Part shown: piece by piece, positions 23,653-31,719 of the stretch
Position numbering within the stretch: position 1 is the first letter of the stretch
How the letters are laid out: the number at the start of each line of letters is the position of its first letter
Assembly: GCF_000716785.1 (NCBI RefSeq)
Contig: NZ_JNYY01000012.1
Span: 180,989 to 244,988, forward strand
DNA length: 64,000 nucleotides
Source: Amycolatopsis vancoresmycina
GTDB taxonomy: Bacteria > Actinomycetota > Actinomycetes > Mycobacteriales > Pseudonocardiaceae
Reading direction: 5' to 3'
Translations under genes and position numbers: made by a program
The notes under the pieces: model-generated
Database searches by the model: none
What the model was told of the DNA's origin: nothing
Seen by the model: only the letters and a program-made list of their open reading frames with translations

Positions 23653-26352
23653 TCAGCCGGCGAGCGCGGCCAGCCGTTCCTGCACCCGCGCGTGGCGGAA
23701 CTGGTAGACGCCGCCGGCCTGCCGGAGGACGCCGCGGCGGTGGGCGTCGTCGAGGAAGTGCATCAGGCGCCAGGGCAGGCGGCCGGTCGCGGCGAGCCAG
23801 ACGTGGTGGACGAAGTAGGTGCCCCACGCCCGGGTCACCAGGACCGCCAGGCCGATGCCGCCCCCGAAGCACACGCCGACCACGAACGGCAGCACCGGAT
23901 TCGTCGCCGGCGGGAACACCTGGCCGCCGGCGATGGCGCCCGCGAGGCCGTAGCACACGGCGGCGACGCCCCGGGCCATGAAGAACCCGAACAGCGCCCC
24001 CGCCAGGCCACCCGCGAAGGCGAGCGCCAGGTCGTACCGGCCGCCCAGCACCGGCAGGAACCGCGTCTGCGCGGTGAACGCGAACGCCATCCCGTCGAAC
24101 AGCCCCAGTGACACCAGGAACGAGACGGACAGGGCGATCGCACCGGTCCGTTCGTTGCGCAGGATCGTGCCGGGACTGGCCACGCGGCTGGCGTCGACCG
24201 GTTTCGCCAGCCACACGTGCACCGCGAACACCAGGCCGAACACGAGCGCCAGCAGGACCACCAGGCCGGTGGCGAGCGACCAGCCCAGCCCGAGCAGGAC
24301 ACCCACGACGGCGCCGAGGGCGAACCGGCCGGCGAACTTCGCCGCGGCGCCGGCGAAGCGCAGTTCGGTGCGCAGCGGCTCCGGCGCGCGCCCGAAGCGG
24401 TGGGTCAGGTAGGCGGCGGCGCCGAACGAGAGGCCGTAGATCGCGGCCAGCCCCGGGCCTTCGTCGACCCAGCCGGTGGCGGCGAAGAACACCGCGATCA
24501 GGACGCCGACGAGACCCGACCGGGTCCGGACGGGAACCGCCCGGTACAGCTGCCACCAGGCCAGGTCGCGGGTGCGCGTCTGCTCGAGGTGCCGGGCCAG
24601 GAACCCCAGCCAGTGCGCCGCCTGCGCCGCGGTGTACCGCCCGGACGGGCTGGTCTTCGGGTTCCGGCCCGGCGGCTGCGGCACCTGTGCGTAGGCGTTT
24701 GGGACGAAGGAGTCGAGCAGCCGTCCTTCGAGGACTTCGGCGTCTTCGGCGTCGAGCAGCTCCGCGGGATCGGCGCCGGGACGGCCGTAGGCGATCCGGG
24801 CGAGGTCGACCATCAACGGCGTCCGCAGCACCCGGCCCAGCGGCGCGCCCGGCTCGCGGCCCAGCCGCTCGGCCACCGGGCGCCAGCGGTCCCGGCCGGT
24901 GCCCTGCCGCGCGGCCAGGTAGGCCAGCGCTTCCTGCCGGGCGACGGGTTCGAGGCGCACCACGGTGGCGCCGCTGAAGACCGGCCCGGATTCACGCCGG
25001 ACCTGCTCGTACTCGGCCGAGCGGCTGGTGAGCACCACCGACCGGCCCACCGCCATCGTCTGGTCCAGTGCGTCGAGCGCGGCCACGCGCAGGTCGGGCG
25101 GCAGCTCGTCGAGGCCGTCCAGCACCGGGAGCACGTGGCCGCCGAGGACGAGCCGGGTGGGCGCGTCCCGGCCGTACTCCCGCGGGTTGAGCAGCGCCGG
25201 GTGGTTCTCGGCGAGCCGGCCCGCCAGCCACCGGTCGAGGTGTTCCCGCCGCGGATCCCAGGAGGCCAGCGAAAGCAGCACCGGGACCGGCGCGCCCGGC
25301 GCGCGGACGCGCAGCAGCTCCAGCGTCAGCACCAGAGCGAGCACCGACTTGCCGGAACCGGGCTCGCCGAGCACGACCAGCTGCGGCAGCGGCAACGCTG
25401 CGAAGGCACCGGCGATGTCGTCGAGGTCGCCCCGCCGCACCGGCCTTCCCGGCCGCGCGACGGCCGACCAGCGCAGCGCGATCGGCTGCGGCCGGTGCAG
25501 GGACCGCAGCTCGGCTTCGGCGCGCCACTGCCACGTGACGGCTTCGGCCAGCTCGGTGACCGCGCGGTCGAAGTGGTGCTCCGGCGCGGGTTCCGGGACC
25601 GCGGCGGCCGGCTCGGCGGGGGCGGCCTCGGCGAGGATCCGGTCGTGCAGCCGCCGCAGCTCGGGGTTCGGGTCGACGCCGAGCTCGTCGGCCAGCCGGC
25701 CGCGCAGGCCGTGGAACAGTGTCGACGCCTCGGCGTACCGGCCCTCCTCGGCGAGGGCGCGCATCAGGAGCAGGTGGGACAGTTCGCGGATCGGGTGCTC
25801 GCCGCAGAACTCGGTCAGCGTGCGGACGACCTCCTCGGTTTCGCCGAGCCGCAGCTGCCAGCCGGCGCGGAGTTCCACGGCTTCGGCGCGCTGTTCGTCG
25901 AGCACAGCGGCCCGGCCGGCGAGCGTGGTGGTCCGCAGCCCGTCGAGCGCCGGGCCGCGCCACAGCGCGAGCGCGGCGCCGGCCTCCTCGACGGCGTCGG
26001 CGAGTTTCGCCTGCCCGGCAAGCCCGCGGGCGGCCGCGACGTGCCGCCGGAACCGGAGGGCGTCGAGGTCTTCGGCGTCGGCCAGCAGGCGGTACCCGGG
26101 GCCGTCGGTGACGATCGACGCGCCGGCCTCGCCGAGCCGGCTGCGCAGCGCGGAAACGGAGTTGCGCACCTGCTTGGCGGCCGTCACGGGCGGCTCGTCC
26201 TCCCAGAGCGCGTCGATCATGCGCTCGACCGGGACGACGGAGTTGGCGTTGAGCAGCAGGGCGGCGAGCGCGCGCTGCTGGCGCGGGCTGGCGAGGGTGA
26301 TCCGGTCCTCGTGGGCGCGCACTTCCAGCGTCCCGAGAATCCGGAACCTCAT
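23653..26352 (-). CDS. SARP/BTAD-NACHT-multispanning membrane protein
   Basis: An 899-residue protein. It begins with a SARP-type winged helix (1-92, FRILGTLEVRAHEDRI, ASPRQQRALAALLL), then the BTAD helical domain (about 97-240). A NACHT NTPase follows, with Walker A GEPGSGKS at 329-336 and Walker B-like LDGLDEL at 411-417. From about 600 to 850 come several membrane segments. The end VYQFRHARVQERLAAL is typical of actinomycete NACHT proteins. NACHT modules are STAND signalling switches. Combining one with DNA binding and a membrane part suggests a membrane-tethered sensor that regulates transcription. ATG 26352 has GGGGGAG upstream; the longer open frame is not coding. It diverges from the SEFIR-NPCBM gene. 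Confidence 0.88.
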   Translation of the reverse strand: MRFRILGTLEVRAHEDRITLASPRQQRALAALLLNANSVVPVERMIDALWEDEPPVTAAKQVRNSVSALRSRLGEAGASIVTDGPGYRLLADAEDLDALRFRRHVAAARGLAGQAKLADAVEEAGAALALWRGPALDGLRTTTLAGRAAVLDEQRAEAVELRAGWQLRLGETEEVVRTLTEFCGEHPIRELSHLLLMRALAEEGRYAEASTLFHGLRGRLADELGVDPNPELRRLHDRILAEAAPAEPAAAVPEPAPEHHFDRAVTELAEAVTWQWRAEAELRSLHRPQPIALRWSAVARPGRPVRRGDLDDIAGAFAALPLPQLVVLGEPGSGKSVLALVLTLELLRVRAPGAPVPVLLSLASWDPRREHLDRWLAGRLAENHPALLNPREYGRDAPTRLVLGGHVLPVLDGLDELPPDLRVAALDALDQTMAVGRSVVLTSRSAEYEQVRRESGPVFSGATVVRLEPVARQEALAYLAARQGTGRDRWRPVAERLGREPGAPLGRVLRTPLMVDLARIAYGRPGADPAELLDAEDAEVLEGRLLDSFVPNAYAQVPQPPGRNPKTSPSGRYTAAQAAHWLGFLARHLEQTRTRDLAWWQLYRAVPVRTRSGLVGVLIAVFFAATGWVDEGPGLAAIYGLSFGAAAYLTHRFGRAPEPLRTELRFAGAAAKFAGRFALGAVVGVLLGLGWSLATGLVVLLALVFGLVFAVHVWLAKPVDASRVASPGTILRNERTGAIALSVSFLVSLGLFDGMAFAFTAQTRFLPVLGGRYDLALAFAGGLAGALFGFFMARGVAAVCYGLAGAIAGGQVFPPATNPVLPFVVGVCFGGGIGLAVLVTRAWGTYFVHHVWLAATGRLPWRLMHFLDDAHRRGVLRQAGGVYQFRHARVQERLAALAG

Positions 26353-26652
26353 CGATCTCCCCCTCGCCTCGAGCCCGTCGCCCGCCTCCGGGGTCCGGAA
26401 CACGCAGGTGGAGCCGCGCGAGGACGAAACGAGGACGGCGTCGGAAACCCTAGGGCCACGGCGGAAGAGGGGGAATGCCGGGGCGACCCGGTGGCGGGCG
26501 CGTCGTTGGGGGTCGCGCCCTCCACCGGGACCGCTCGTGCCCGGATCCGGGGACTGGACAGAAGCCGGACAATCCGCGTCGCGGGCGGCCGCGGCGCGAT
26601 TCCTGGGGTTCAATCGGTGCCCACCGCACCGAGGAGCCCGAGGAAAGACCGG
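26353..26652. other. 300-bp divergent intergenic region
   Basis: No gene seen. It contains the heptamer direct repeat at 26420-26437 and must hold the promoters for both the NACHT gene and the SEFIR-NPCBM gene. I could not pick out convincing -35/-10 pairs. Confidence 0.5.
26420..26437 (+). promoter_or_regulatory. Possible SARP-type direct repeat
   Basis: GAGGACG (26420-26426) repeats exactly 11 bp later (26431-26437) with AAAC between. Heptamers at 11-bp steps are how SARP proteins bind, and the adjacent gene encodes one. There are only two copies and no clear -10 at the right distance, so this is weaker than the array at 8880-8908. Confidence 0.4.
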
Positions 26653-27645
26653 ATGAGCATCGGAGAACACCCGCGGGTCTTCATCAGCTACGCGCACGAT
26701 TCGGCCGGGCACCAGGACCTCGTCCGGCAGTTCGCCACCTTCCTGCAGGCCCAGCTGGGGGTCGAGGTGTTCTTCGACCAGTGGGTCGACGGCCACCGGC
26801 TCGACTGGTCGCTGTGGGCGTCCCAGCACCTCACCAAGGCCGACTTCGTGCTGGCCATCGCCTCGCCCGCCTACAAGCGCCGGGCCGAGGGCGACGAGGT
26901 TCCCGACGTCGGCCGCGGTTCCCAGTTCGAGGCGGCGATGATCCGGGACAACCTGACCCGGGACCTGCCGCGCGGAACGCGGCGGATCCTCCCCGTGGTG
27001 CTGCCCGGGCGGAGCGTCGACGAGATCCCCTCGTTCCTCAACGCCCATTCCACCACCCGGTACGAGATCGCCGAATTCACCCTCGAAGGGACCGCGAGCC
27101 TGCTGGCCGCGTTCACCGGCGTCCCGCGGTTCGCGCCGCCGAGGATCGGTGAGTGGGTGGGCGCGCGGCAGGCGAGCCGGCCGGCGCCGGGCGCCCGGCT
27201 GCTCACCACGGTGCTCCAGCCGGTCGCGAGCACGTCGGACATCCGGTTCGCCGGCGCCGAGATCGACGGGATGCACCGCGGTACCAGCATCGTCTACCGG
27301 CCGCAGCTGTTCGCCAACGACCCGCGCGGCGTCGTCGAGTTCAACCTGGGCCGGCGGTACCGGCGCTTCGAGTCGGTCGCCGGGGTGCTCGACGACGCCG
27401 ACGAAGCCGACCAGGTGGGCTACTTCCAGGTGTTCCTGGACAACGTGCCGCAGGGCCAGTTCGAAGCGCGCCTCGGGAAGCCGGCGTGGATCCAGTGCGA
27501 CGTCGTCAACGTGCTGCGGATGAAGCTCGTCGCGTGGCGGCCCGGGATGACCCTGCACCCGCTGGCCGCCGGCGCGGCCATGGCCGTCGGCCGGTCGAAC
27601 CAGCTGCCTTCGCTGGGCTGGGGCGACCCCACCCTGGTCGAATAG
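26653..27645 (+). CDS. SEFIR/TIR-domain protein with C-terminal NPCBM-like domain
   Basis: A 330-residue protein. The SEFIR domain fills residues 6-165 (RVFISYAHDSAGHQDL, VEVFFDQWVDGHRLDW, KADFVLAIASPAYKRR, ILPVVLPGRSVDEIPSF). After a linker, residues about 205-310 look like an NPCBM/NEW2 module: VEFNLGRRYRRFESVAGVLDD, GYFQVFLDNVPQ, and a final MKLVAWRPGM strand. SEFIR domains signal through like-with-like contacts. NPCBM normally binds carbohydrate on secreted enzymes, but no signal peptide is present here. The convergent pseudokinase has the same NPCBM type, so the two may work together. GAGGAAAG precedes ATG 26653. Confidence 0.85.
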   Translation: MSIGEHPRVFISYAHDSAGHQDLVRQFATFLQAQLGVEVFFDQWVDGHRLDWSLWASQHLTKADFVLAIASPAYKRRAEGDEVPDVGRGSQFEAAMIRDNLTRDLPRGTRRILPVVLPGRSVDEIPSFLNAHSTTRYEIAEFTLEGTASLLAAFTGVPRFAPPRIGEWVGARQASRPAPGARLLTTVLQPVASTSDIRFAGAEIDGMHRGTSIVYRPQLFANDPRGVVEFNLGRRYRRFESVAGVLDDADEADQVGYFQVFLDNVPQGQFEARLGKPAWIQCDVVNVLRMKLVAWRPGMTLHPLAAGAAMAVGRSNQLPSLGWGDPTLVE

Positions 27646-27648
27646 CGG

Positions 27649-27684
27649 CGAGGGGCCCGGCACGGATTCGCGCCGGGCCCCTCG
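27649..27684. terminator. Strong bidirectional hairpin between SEFIR-NPCBM and pseudokinase genes
   Basis: Arms CGAGGGGCCCGGC (27649-27661) and GCCGGGCCCCTCG (27672-27684), 13 bp, perfectly paired, with a 10-base loop. It lies between two convergent stop codons and probably terminates both transcripts. Confidence 0.75.
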
Positions 27685-27694
27685 TCCGCCGTGG

Positions 27695-29434
27695 TCAGCT
27701 CGTCGTCGTCGGTGTCGGCGCTTCTCCCGGCAGGCCGAGCAGCTTCGCCTCGCCCAGGTCGAAGGCGTCGTTCCCGCCACTGCTGTGGCAGGCCGGGTTG
27801 GCGACCTGCCAGGACAGGCGCAGCCGGAGCACGCCGCTCAGGTCGACGTCGACGGGACTCGGCTTGCCCAGCTCCAGCATGACGGACGTCAGTTTGCGGC
27901 CGTCGCCGAACACCTCGAACTGCACCTTCAGGCCGGAGTCCCCGGAGTTGTCGTCGATGCCCGCCGTCGTGACGAACCGCCGGTACCCCTTCGACACGTT
28001 GTACTCGATCGCGCCCGTGTCGGAGCAGGGGTAGACCCCCTTCGAAACGGTGTGCAGGTAGCTCTTCCCCGCGATGCTCCCGGGCTGGCTGTCGTTCGAC
28101 CAGGAGCCGCCGCCGACCGGCCGCAGGTCGGCCAGGTACACCTCGACCGCGGACTGGGCCACGGTCAGCTTGATGTGCCCGGTCAGTGCGGCACCGGCCT
28201 TCGGGTCCTGGCCGATCACCGTGCCCGGGGCCGCGGTCTGCTCGATGGAGTCGACCGTCTCGATCTGGATGCCGTTGCCCAGCAGGTCCTGCGCCTCCGA
28301 CAGCTTCTTGCCGACGAGGTCGGGCGCGACGGACGGAGCGGCCGAGGTGGTGGTCGTGGCGACGTCCGAGGACGTGGCCGCCGCCGAAGCCGACGACGGC
28401 GAAGGCACGGCCACCGGCGACACCGCGGGTGGCGAGGACGCGGAGCCGATGCTGAGCGCCGTGATCGTCCCGGCGACCGCCAGCGCCCCGACGACCAGGA
28501 CGGGCACCAGCTTCCGCTTCCGCCGCCGCGGGGGTGGCGGCCCGGTGAGGGGCGTCTCGAACACCGTGTCTCCGATCCCCGGCATCGCGCCGGTCCTGTT
28601 CTGCTGCCCGTAGGTCGGCAGCGGCGGCCGCGCCAGCCGCGGCCCGACCGGGCTGTTCGCCAGGTCCGGCACCATCGCTTCGAGCACCGCACCGATCCGG
28701 CCGGCGGCCGGGCGCATCGCCGGGTCCACCGCGAGCAGCAACCGCACGACTTCCCAGAGCGGGTCCGGCATCTCGCCCGGCCGGCCGGGTTCCTCGTCCT
28801 GGCGCCGGACGTACCCGCCGGGGAAGGGCACCACGCCGCAGTAGAGCTCGTAGACCACGACCCCGAGCGCGTAGACGTCCGCGGCCTCGGCCGGCTCGCC
28901 GCCGCCCACGACCTCCGGTGCGAGGTACTTCGACGCGTCCCGCATCGAAGTTCCCGGTTCCGGCACGGTGATGCGGAACAACCCGGCGCCGGTGAGCTTC
29001 GGGACCCGGACCGGTCCGGAGTCGTCCATCAGCACGTTCTCCGGGCGCAGGTCGCCGTGGACGACGCCGGCGCCGTGGATCGCGTCCAGTGCGGCGGCGA
29101 CGCCGGCGGCGATGCGCGCGATCTCCTTCGGCAGCAGCGTTCCCGACGCGTCGAGCCGGTCGCGCAGCGAACCGCCGCGCACCGGGTCCAGCACGAGGGT
29201 CACCACGTCCCCCTCGGTGAGCAGGTCGTGCACCGTCACGAGGTTCGGGGCGGTGAGTCCCAAGAGGACGGACTGCTCCCGCATGAACGCCGACCGGCCC
29301 TCGGCCCGGCCGACCGGCAGCCGGCGGCACACGACCTCCCGGCCGTCCGGGTCCACCGCCGCCCGGAACGTCCCGCCCGGCCCTCGCGCCAGTTCCGCAC
29401 CGAGCCGGTAGCGCCCGGCGAACTCAGGCTCCAT
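27695..29434 (-). CDS. Receptor-like pseudokinase with PASTA and NPCBM domains
   Basis: A 579-residue protein laid out like a PknB-type receptor: kinase fold (about 8-260), proline-rich linker, transmembrane helix (309-331), Ser/Thr-rich stalk, one PASTA-like repeat (370-428, VAPDLVGKKLSEAQDLL, PGTVIGQDPKAGA) and a C-terminal NPCBM-like module (430-570). The kinase keeps HGDLRPEN (126-133) and YLAPEVV but lacks two essential residues: the beta-3 Lys is replaced (VVCRRL, R37) and DFG reads TGA (148-150). It is therefore predicted to be catalytically inactive. PASTA domains bind peptidoglycan and NPCBM binds sugars, so it could sense cell-wall material. The upstream ribosome site AAGGGTGG is loosely spaced. 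Confidence 0.87.
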   Translation of the reverse strand: MEPEFAGRYRLGAELARGPGGTFRAAVDPDGREVVCRRLPVGRAEGRSAFMREQSVLLGLTAPNLVTVHDLLTEGDVVTLVLDPVRGGSLRDRLDASGTLLPKEIARIAAGVAAALDAIHGAGVVHGDLRPENVLMDDSGPVRVPKLTGAGLFRITVPEPGTSMRDASKYLAPEVVGGGEPAEAADVYALGVVVYELYCGVVPFPGGYVRRQDEEPGRPGEMPDPLWEVVRLLLAVDPAMRPAAGRIGAVLEAMVPDLANSPVGPRLARPPLPTYGQQNRTGAMPGIGDTVFETPLTGPPPPRRRKRKLVPVLVVGALAVAGTITALSIGSASSPPAVSPVAVPSPSSASAAATSSDVATTTTSAAPSVAPDLVGKKLSEAQDLLGNGIQIETVDSIEQTAAPGTVIGQDPKAGAALTGHIKLTVAQSAVEVYLADLRPVGGGSWSNDSQPGSIAGKSYLHTVSKGVYPCSDTGAIEYNVSKGYRRFVTTAGIDDNSGDSGLKVQFEVFGDGRKLTSVMLELGKPSPVDVDLSGVLRLRLSWQVANPACHSSGGNDAFDLGEAKLLGLPGEAPTPTTTS

Positions 29435-29727
29435 TCTTTTCCACCCTTCGACCGCAGTTGCCCATCCGCCCGATCACACCCGGCGTCATGGCACAACAGT
29501 CGGACACGACAGCACGGCCGCTACCGGAAAACGAGAGCCGCCCGGTAAGTGTCCTGGTTCTGACCATTTTCACGGCGGAAATCGCCACGGAAAACGACAC
29601 CGCCGTGGAACGGCCACATCACATTCCCGAGACGCCGGCGAGCAGCGCCGTAACGGCCCGGAACACCGGGGCGACTGCCCGGAGCAAATCCGGTCGAACA
29701 GCCGGATCACGGCACGAGGAGCGAGAA

Positions 29728-29976
29728 ATGACCACCGGACAGCAACCCGTCCCCACCCGCCCGGCAACCCCCTACAGCCAGGGGAAGCGCGCGTTCTACG
29801 GGCTCACGTGGACGTTCTGGACGATCGCCCTGATCGCCGCGGCGTTCACGATGTTCACCACCGACCTGGTCGGCCAGGGGCTGCTCGCGCTGGCGGTGTC
29901 CGGCGCGACCGGGTACTACGCCTACCGGATCTGGACCTGGCAGGCGCGGCGGCTCATCTTCTTCATCATCTTCTGA
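29728..29976 (+). CDS. Small two-helix membrane protein (82 aa)
   Basis: An 82-residue protein with a hydrophilic Pro/Thr-rich N-terminus (TTGQQPVPTRPATPYSQG) and two membrane helices, GLTWTFWTIALIAAAFTMF and LVGQGLLALAVSGATGYYAY, ending in a very hydrophobic LIFFIIF tail. GAGGAG precedes ATG 29728. No family recognised. The 293-bp region upstream (29435-29727) holds no gene that I can see and must include the promoters of this gene and the pseudokinase gene. It is followed closely by the convergent aldo/keto reductase. Confidence 0.75.
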   Translation: MTTGQQPVPTRPATPYSQGKRAFYGLTWTFWTIALIAAAFTMFTTDLVGQGLLALAVSGATGYYAYRIWTWQARRLIFFIIF

Positions 29977-29992
29977 GGGCCGGTCCGCTGCG

Positions 29993-31042
29993 CTACCGCA
30001 CCGCCATGCCGGGAATGCGAGCCCGGATGGCATCCAATCCGGCTTCGTCCGAAATTCCCTGGAAATCGTAGCGCGGCGTGTACGGCGCTTCCAGTTCGCG
30101 GACCTCGGCGTCGGTCAGGACGAGGTCCAAGGAGGCGACCGCTTCGTCGAGCTGGCGCACCGAACCCGCGCCGACGAGCGGGGCGGTGACCACCGGCCGG
30201 CGGTGCAGCCACGCCAGGGCGATCTGCGCGCGGCTCACCCCGCGGGCCTCCGCGATCCGGCCCACCGCGTCGGCGATCGCGCGGTTGGACGCCTCCTCCG
30301 CCGGCGAGTAGAGCAGGTCGGCGAAGGCACCGTCCGTTGTGGACCGGGCCGTCGCCTTGGCGTCGTCCCAGGCGCGGGCGAGCCTGCCGCGGGCGAGCGG
30401 GCTCCAGACGATCGTGCCGACCCCCTCGTCCAGGCACAGCGGGATCATCTCGCGCTCTTCCTCGCGGGCCAGCAGGTTGTAGTGGTCCTGCATGGTCGCG
30501 AACCGCGCCCAGCCGTGCCGGTCCTGCAGGTGCAGGGCCTTCGCGAACTCCCAGGCCGGCATGGACGACGCACCGAGGTACCGCACCTTGCCGGCCTTGA
30601 CCAGGTCGCTGAGGGCTTCGAGGGTTTCCGCCAGCGGTGTCGCGTGGTCGTTGCGGTGGATCTGGTAGAGGTCGATGTAGTCGGTGCCGAGGCGGCGCAG
30701 CGAGTGGTCGATTTCGGTCATGATCGCCTTGCGCGACAGGCCGCGGCCGTTGGGGCCGGGCCGCATCGGGTGCCGCAGCTTGGTCGCGATCACCACCTCG
30801 TCGCGCACCGCGAAGTCCTTGAGGGCGCGGCCGAGGATCTCCTCGCTCGACCCGTTCGAGTACATGTTCGCGGTGTCGAAGAAGGTGATGCCCACGTCCA
30901 GGGCGTGCTTGATCAGCGGGCGCGCCTCGTCCTCGCCGAGCGACCAGACGGGGTGGCCGCGGTCGGGTTCGCCGTAGCTCATCGCGCCGACCGCGACGGG
31001 CGAGACGTCCAGGCCGGTGGTGCCGAGCTTCACGTAACGCAT
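29993..31042 (-). CDS. Aldo/keto reductase
   Basis: A 349-residue AKR barrel: MRYVKLGTTGLDVSPVAVGAMSYG, catalytic Asp and Tyr in GITFFDTANMYSNGSSEE, Lys in VVIATKLRHP, IDLYQIHRND and the C-terminal phosphate-binding HRRPVVTAPLVGAGSVRQL. It resembles the YghZ/YajO group (AKR13-like) that reduces aldehydes with NADPH. AGGAGA precedes ATG 31042; an open frame upstream is non-coding. It diverges from a TetR gene with two palindromic operators between, so it is very probably repressed by that TetR and induced by a toxic carbonyl or similar compound. Confidence 0.92.
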   Translation of the reverse strand: MRYVKLGTTGLDVSPVAVGAMSYGEPDRGHPVWSLGEDEARPLIKHALDVGITFFDTANMYSNGSSEEILGRALKDFAVRDEVVIATKLRHPMRPGPNGRGLSRKAIMTEIDHSLRRLGTDYIDLYQIHRNDHATPLAETLEALSDLVKAGKVRYLGASSMPAWEFAKALHLQDRHGWARFATMQDHYNLLAREEEREMIPLCLDEGVGTIVWSPLARGRLARAWDDAKATARSTTDGAFADLLYSPAEEASNRAIADAVGRIAEARGVSRAQIALAWLHRRPVVTAPLVGAGSVRQLDEAVASLDLVLTDAEVRELEAPYTPRYDFQGISDEAGLDAIRARIPGMAVR

Positions 31043-31064
31043 GGGGATCTCCTGGGGACGGAAA

Positions 31065-31086
31065 CTCGCGGAGGATCCTCCGCGAG
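31065..31086. promoter_or_regulatory. TetR operator A: perfect 22-bp palindrome
   Basis: Two 11-bp arms, CTCGCGGAGGA and TCCTCCGCGAG, directly abut. It lies 22 bases upstream of the AKR start. It shares the core GCGGAGGATYCTCCGC with operator B at 31101-31116, centre to centre 33 bp. Confidence 0.85.
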
Positions 31087-31100
31087 TGACCGCCAAACTA

Positions 31101-31116
31101 GCGGAGGATTCTCCGC
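31101..31116. promoter_or_regulatory. TetR operator B: near-perfect 16-bp palindrome
   Basis: GCGGAG-GATT-CTCCGC, matching operator A at 15 of 16 core positions. It lies upstream of the TetR start, so the two sites can give repression of the AKR gene and autorepression. Confidence 0.82.
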
Positions 31117-31143
31117 ACGTCAAAGATGAGGCATGATCGGGAC

Positions 31144-31719
31144 ATGACCGACGGGACGTACGGCACCCAGCGCAAGGCCGCCGCGCGCAACCGCATCGCG
31201 ATCATCGAGGCGGCCCACGAGCTGTTCGCGCGGAACCCGCTGGTGCCGCTGAGCGAGGTCGCCAAGCGCGCCGGCGTCGGCGCGGGCACGCTCTACCGCC
31301 ACTTCCCCACCCGCGAAGACCTGATCCTGGCGGCCTACCAGCACGACATCGAGCGCCTGACCACCACGGCCGACGAGGTGCTGGCGCGCCACACGTCGGC
31401 GAAAGCCGCCTTCGTCGAGTGGTTCGAGACGCTGTCCGCCTACATCCGCATCAAGCACGGCCTCGGCGACGCACTGCACAGCGCGGCGGCCCAGGACATG
31501 ATCCAGGCCGCCTGGGCCCCCACCACGGCGGCGGTGGCGAAGCTCGTCAAGGCGTGCGTGGCCGAGGGCACGATCGCCCCCGGGCACGACCCGGCCGACA
31601 TCATCATGCTGATGAGCTTCCTGTGGCGCGTCGCGAACGACGAGGAAGGCGCCGCACAGGGGCGGCGCCTGATCGCCGCGGTGTTTTCGGGCCTGCAGAC
31701 GCCCCCTCAGCCGGCCTGA
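31144..31719 (+). CDS. TetR family transcriptional regulator
   Basis: A 191-residue regulator with a TetR HTH (ARNRIAIIEAAHELFARN, VPLSEVAKRAGVGAGTLYRHFPTREDLI landmarks: VAKRAGVGAGTLYRHF) and a helical ligand-binding part. I chose ATG 31144; an ATG at 31126 would add six residues. It diverges from the aldo/keto reductase, and the two operators between them make it the likely repressor of both. Its 3' end overlaps the convergent DUF308 gene by 13 bases. Confidence 0.9.
   Translation: MTDGTYGTQRKAAARNRIAIIEAAHELFARNPLVPLSEVAKRAGVGAGTLYRHFPTREDLILAAYQHDIERLTTTADEVLARHTSAKAAFVEWFETLSAYIRIKHGLGDALHSAAAQDMIQAAWAPTTAAVAKLVKACVAEGTIAPGHDPADIIMLMSFLWRVANDEEGAAQGRRLIAAVFSGLQTPPQPA

Noticed and set aside
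26353..27780. Upstream extension of the NACHT frame by 476 codons
   Set aside because: It runs antisense through the SEFIR-NPCBM gene. ATG 26352 has a ribosome site and begins exactly at the SARP domain.
23653..29434. Interpretation as a prophage or integrative element
   Set aside because: No integrase, attachment repeats, tRNA or change of base composition; gene density and codon use match the flanks.
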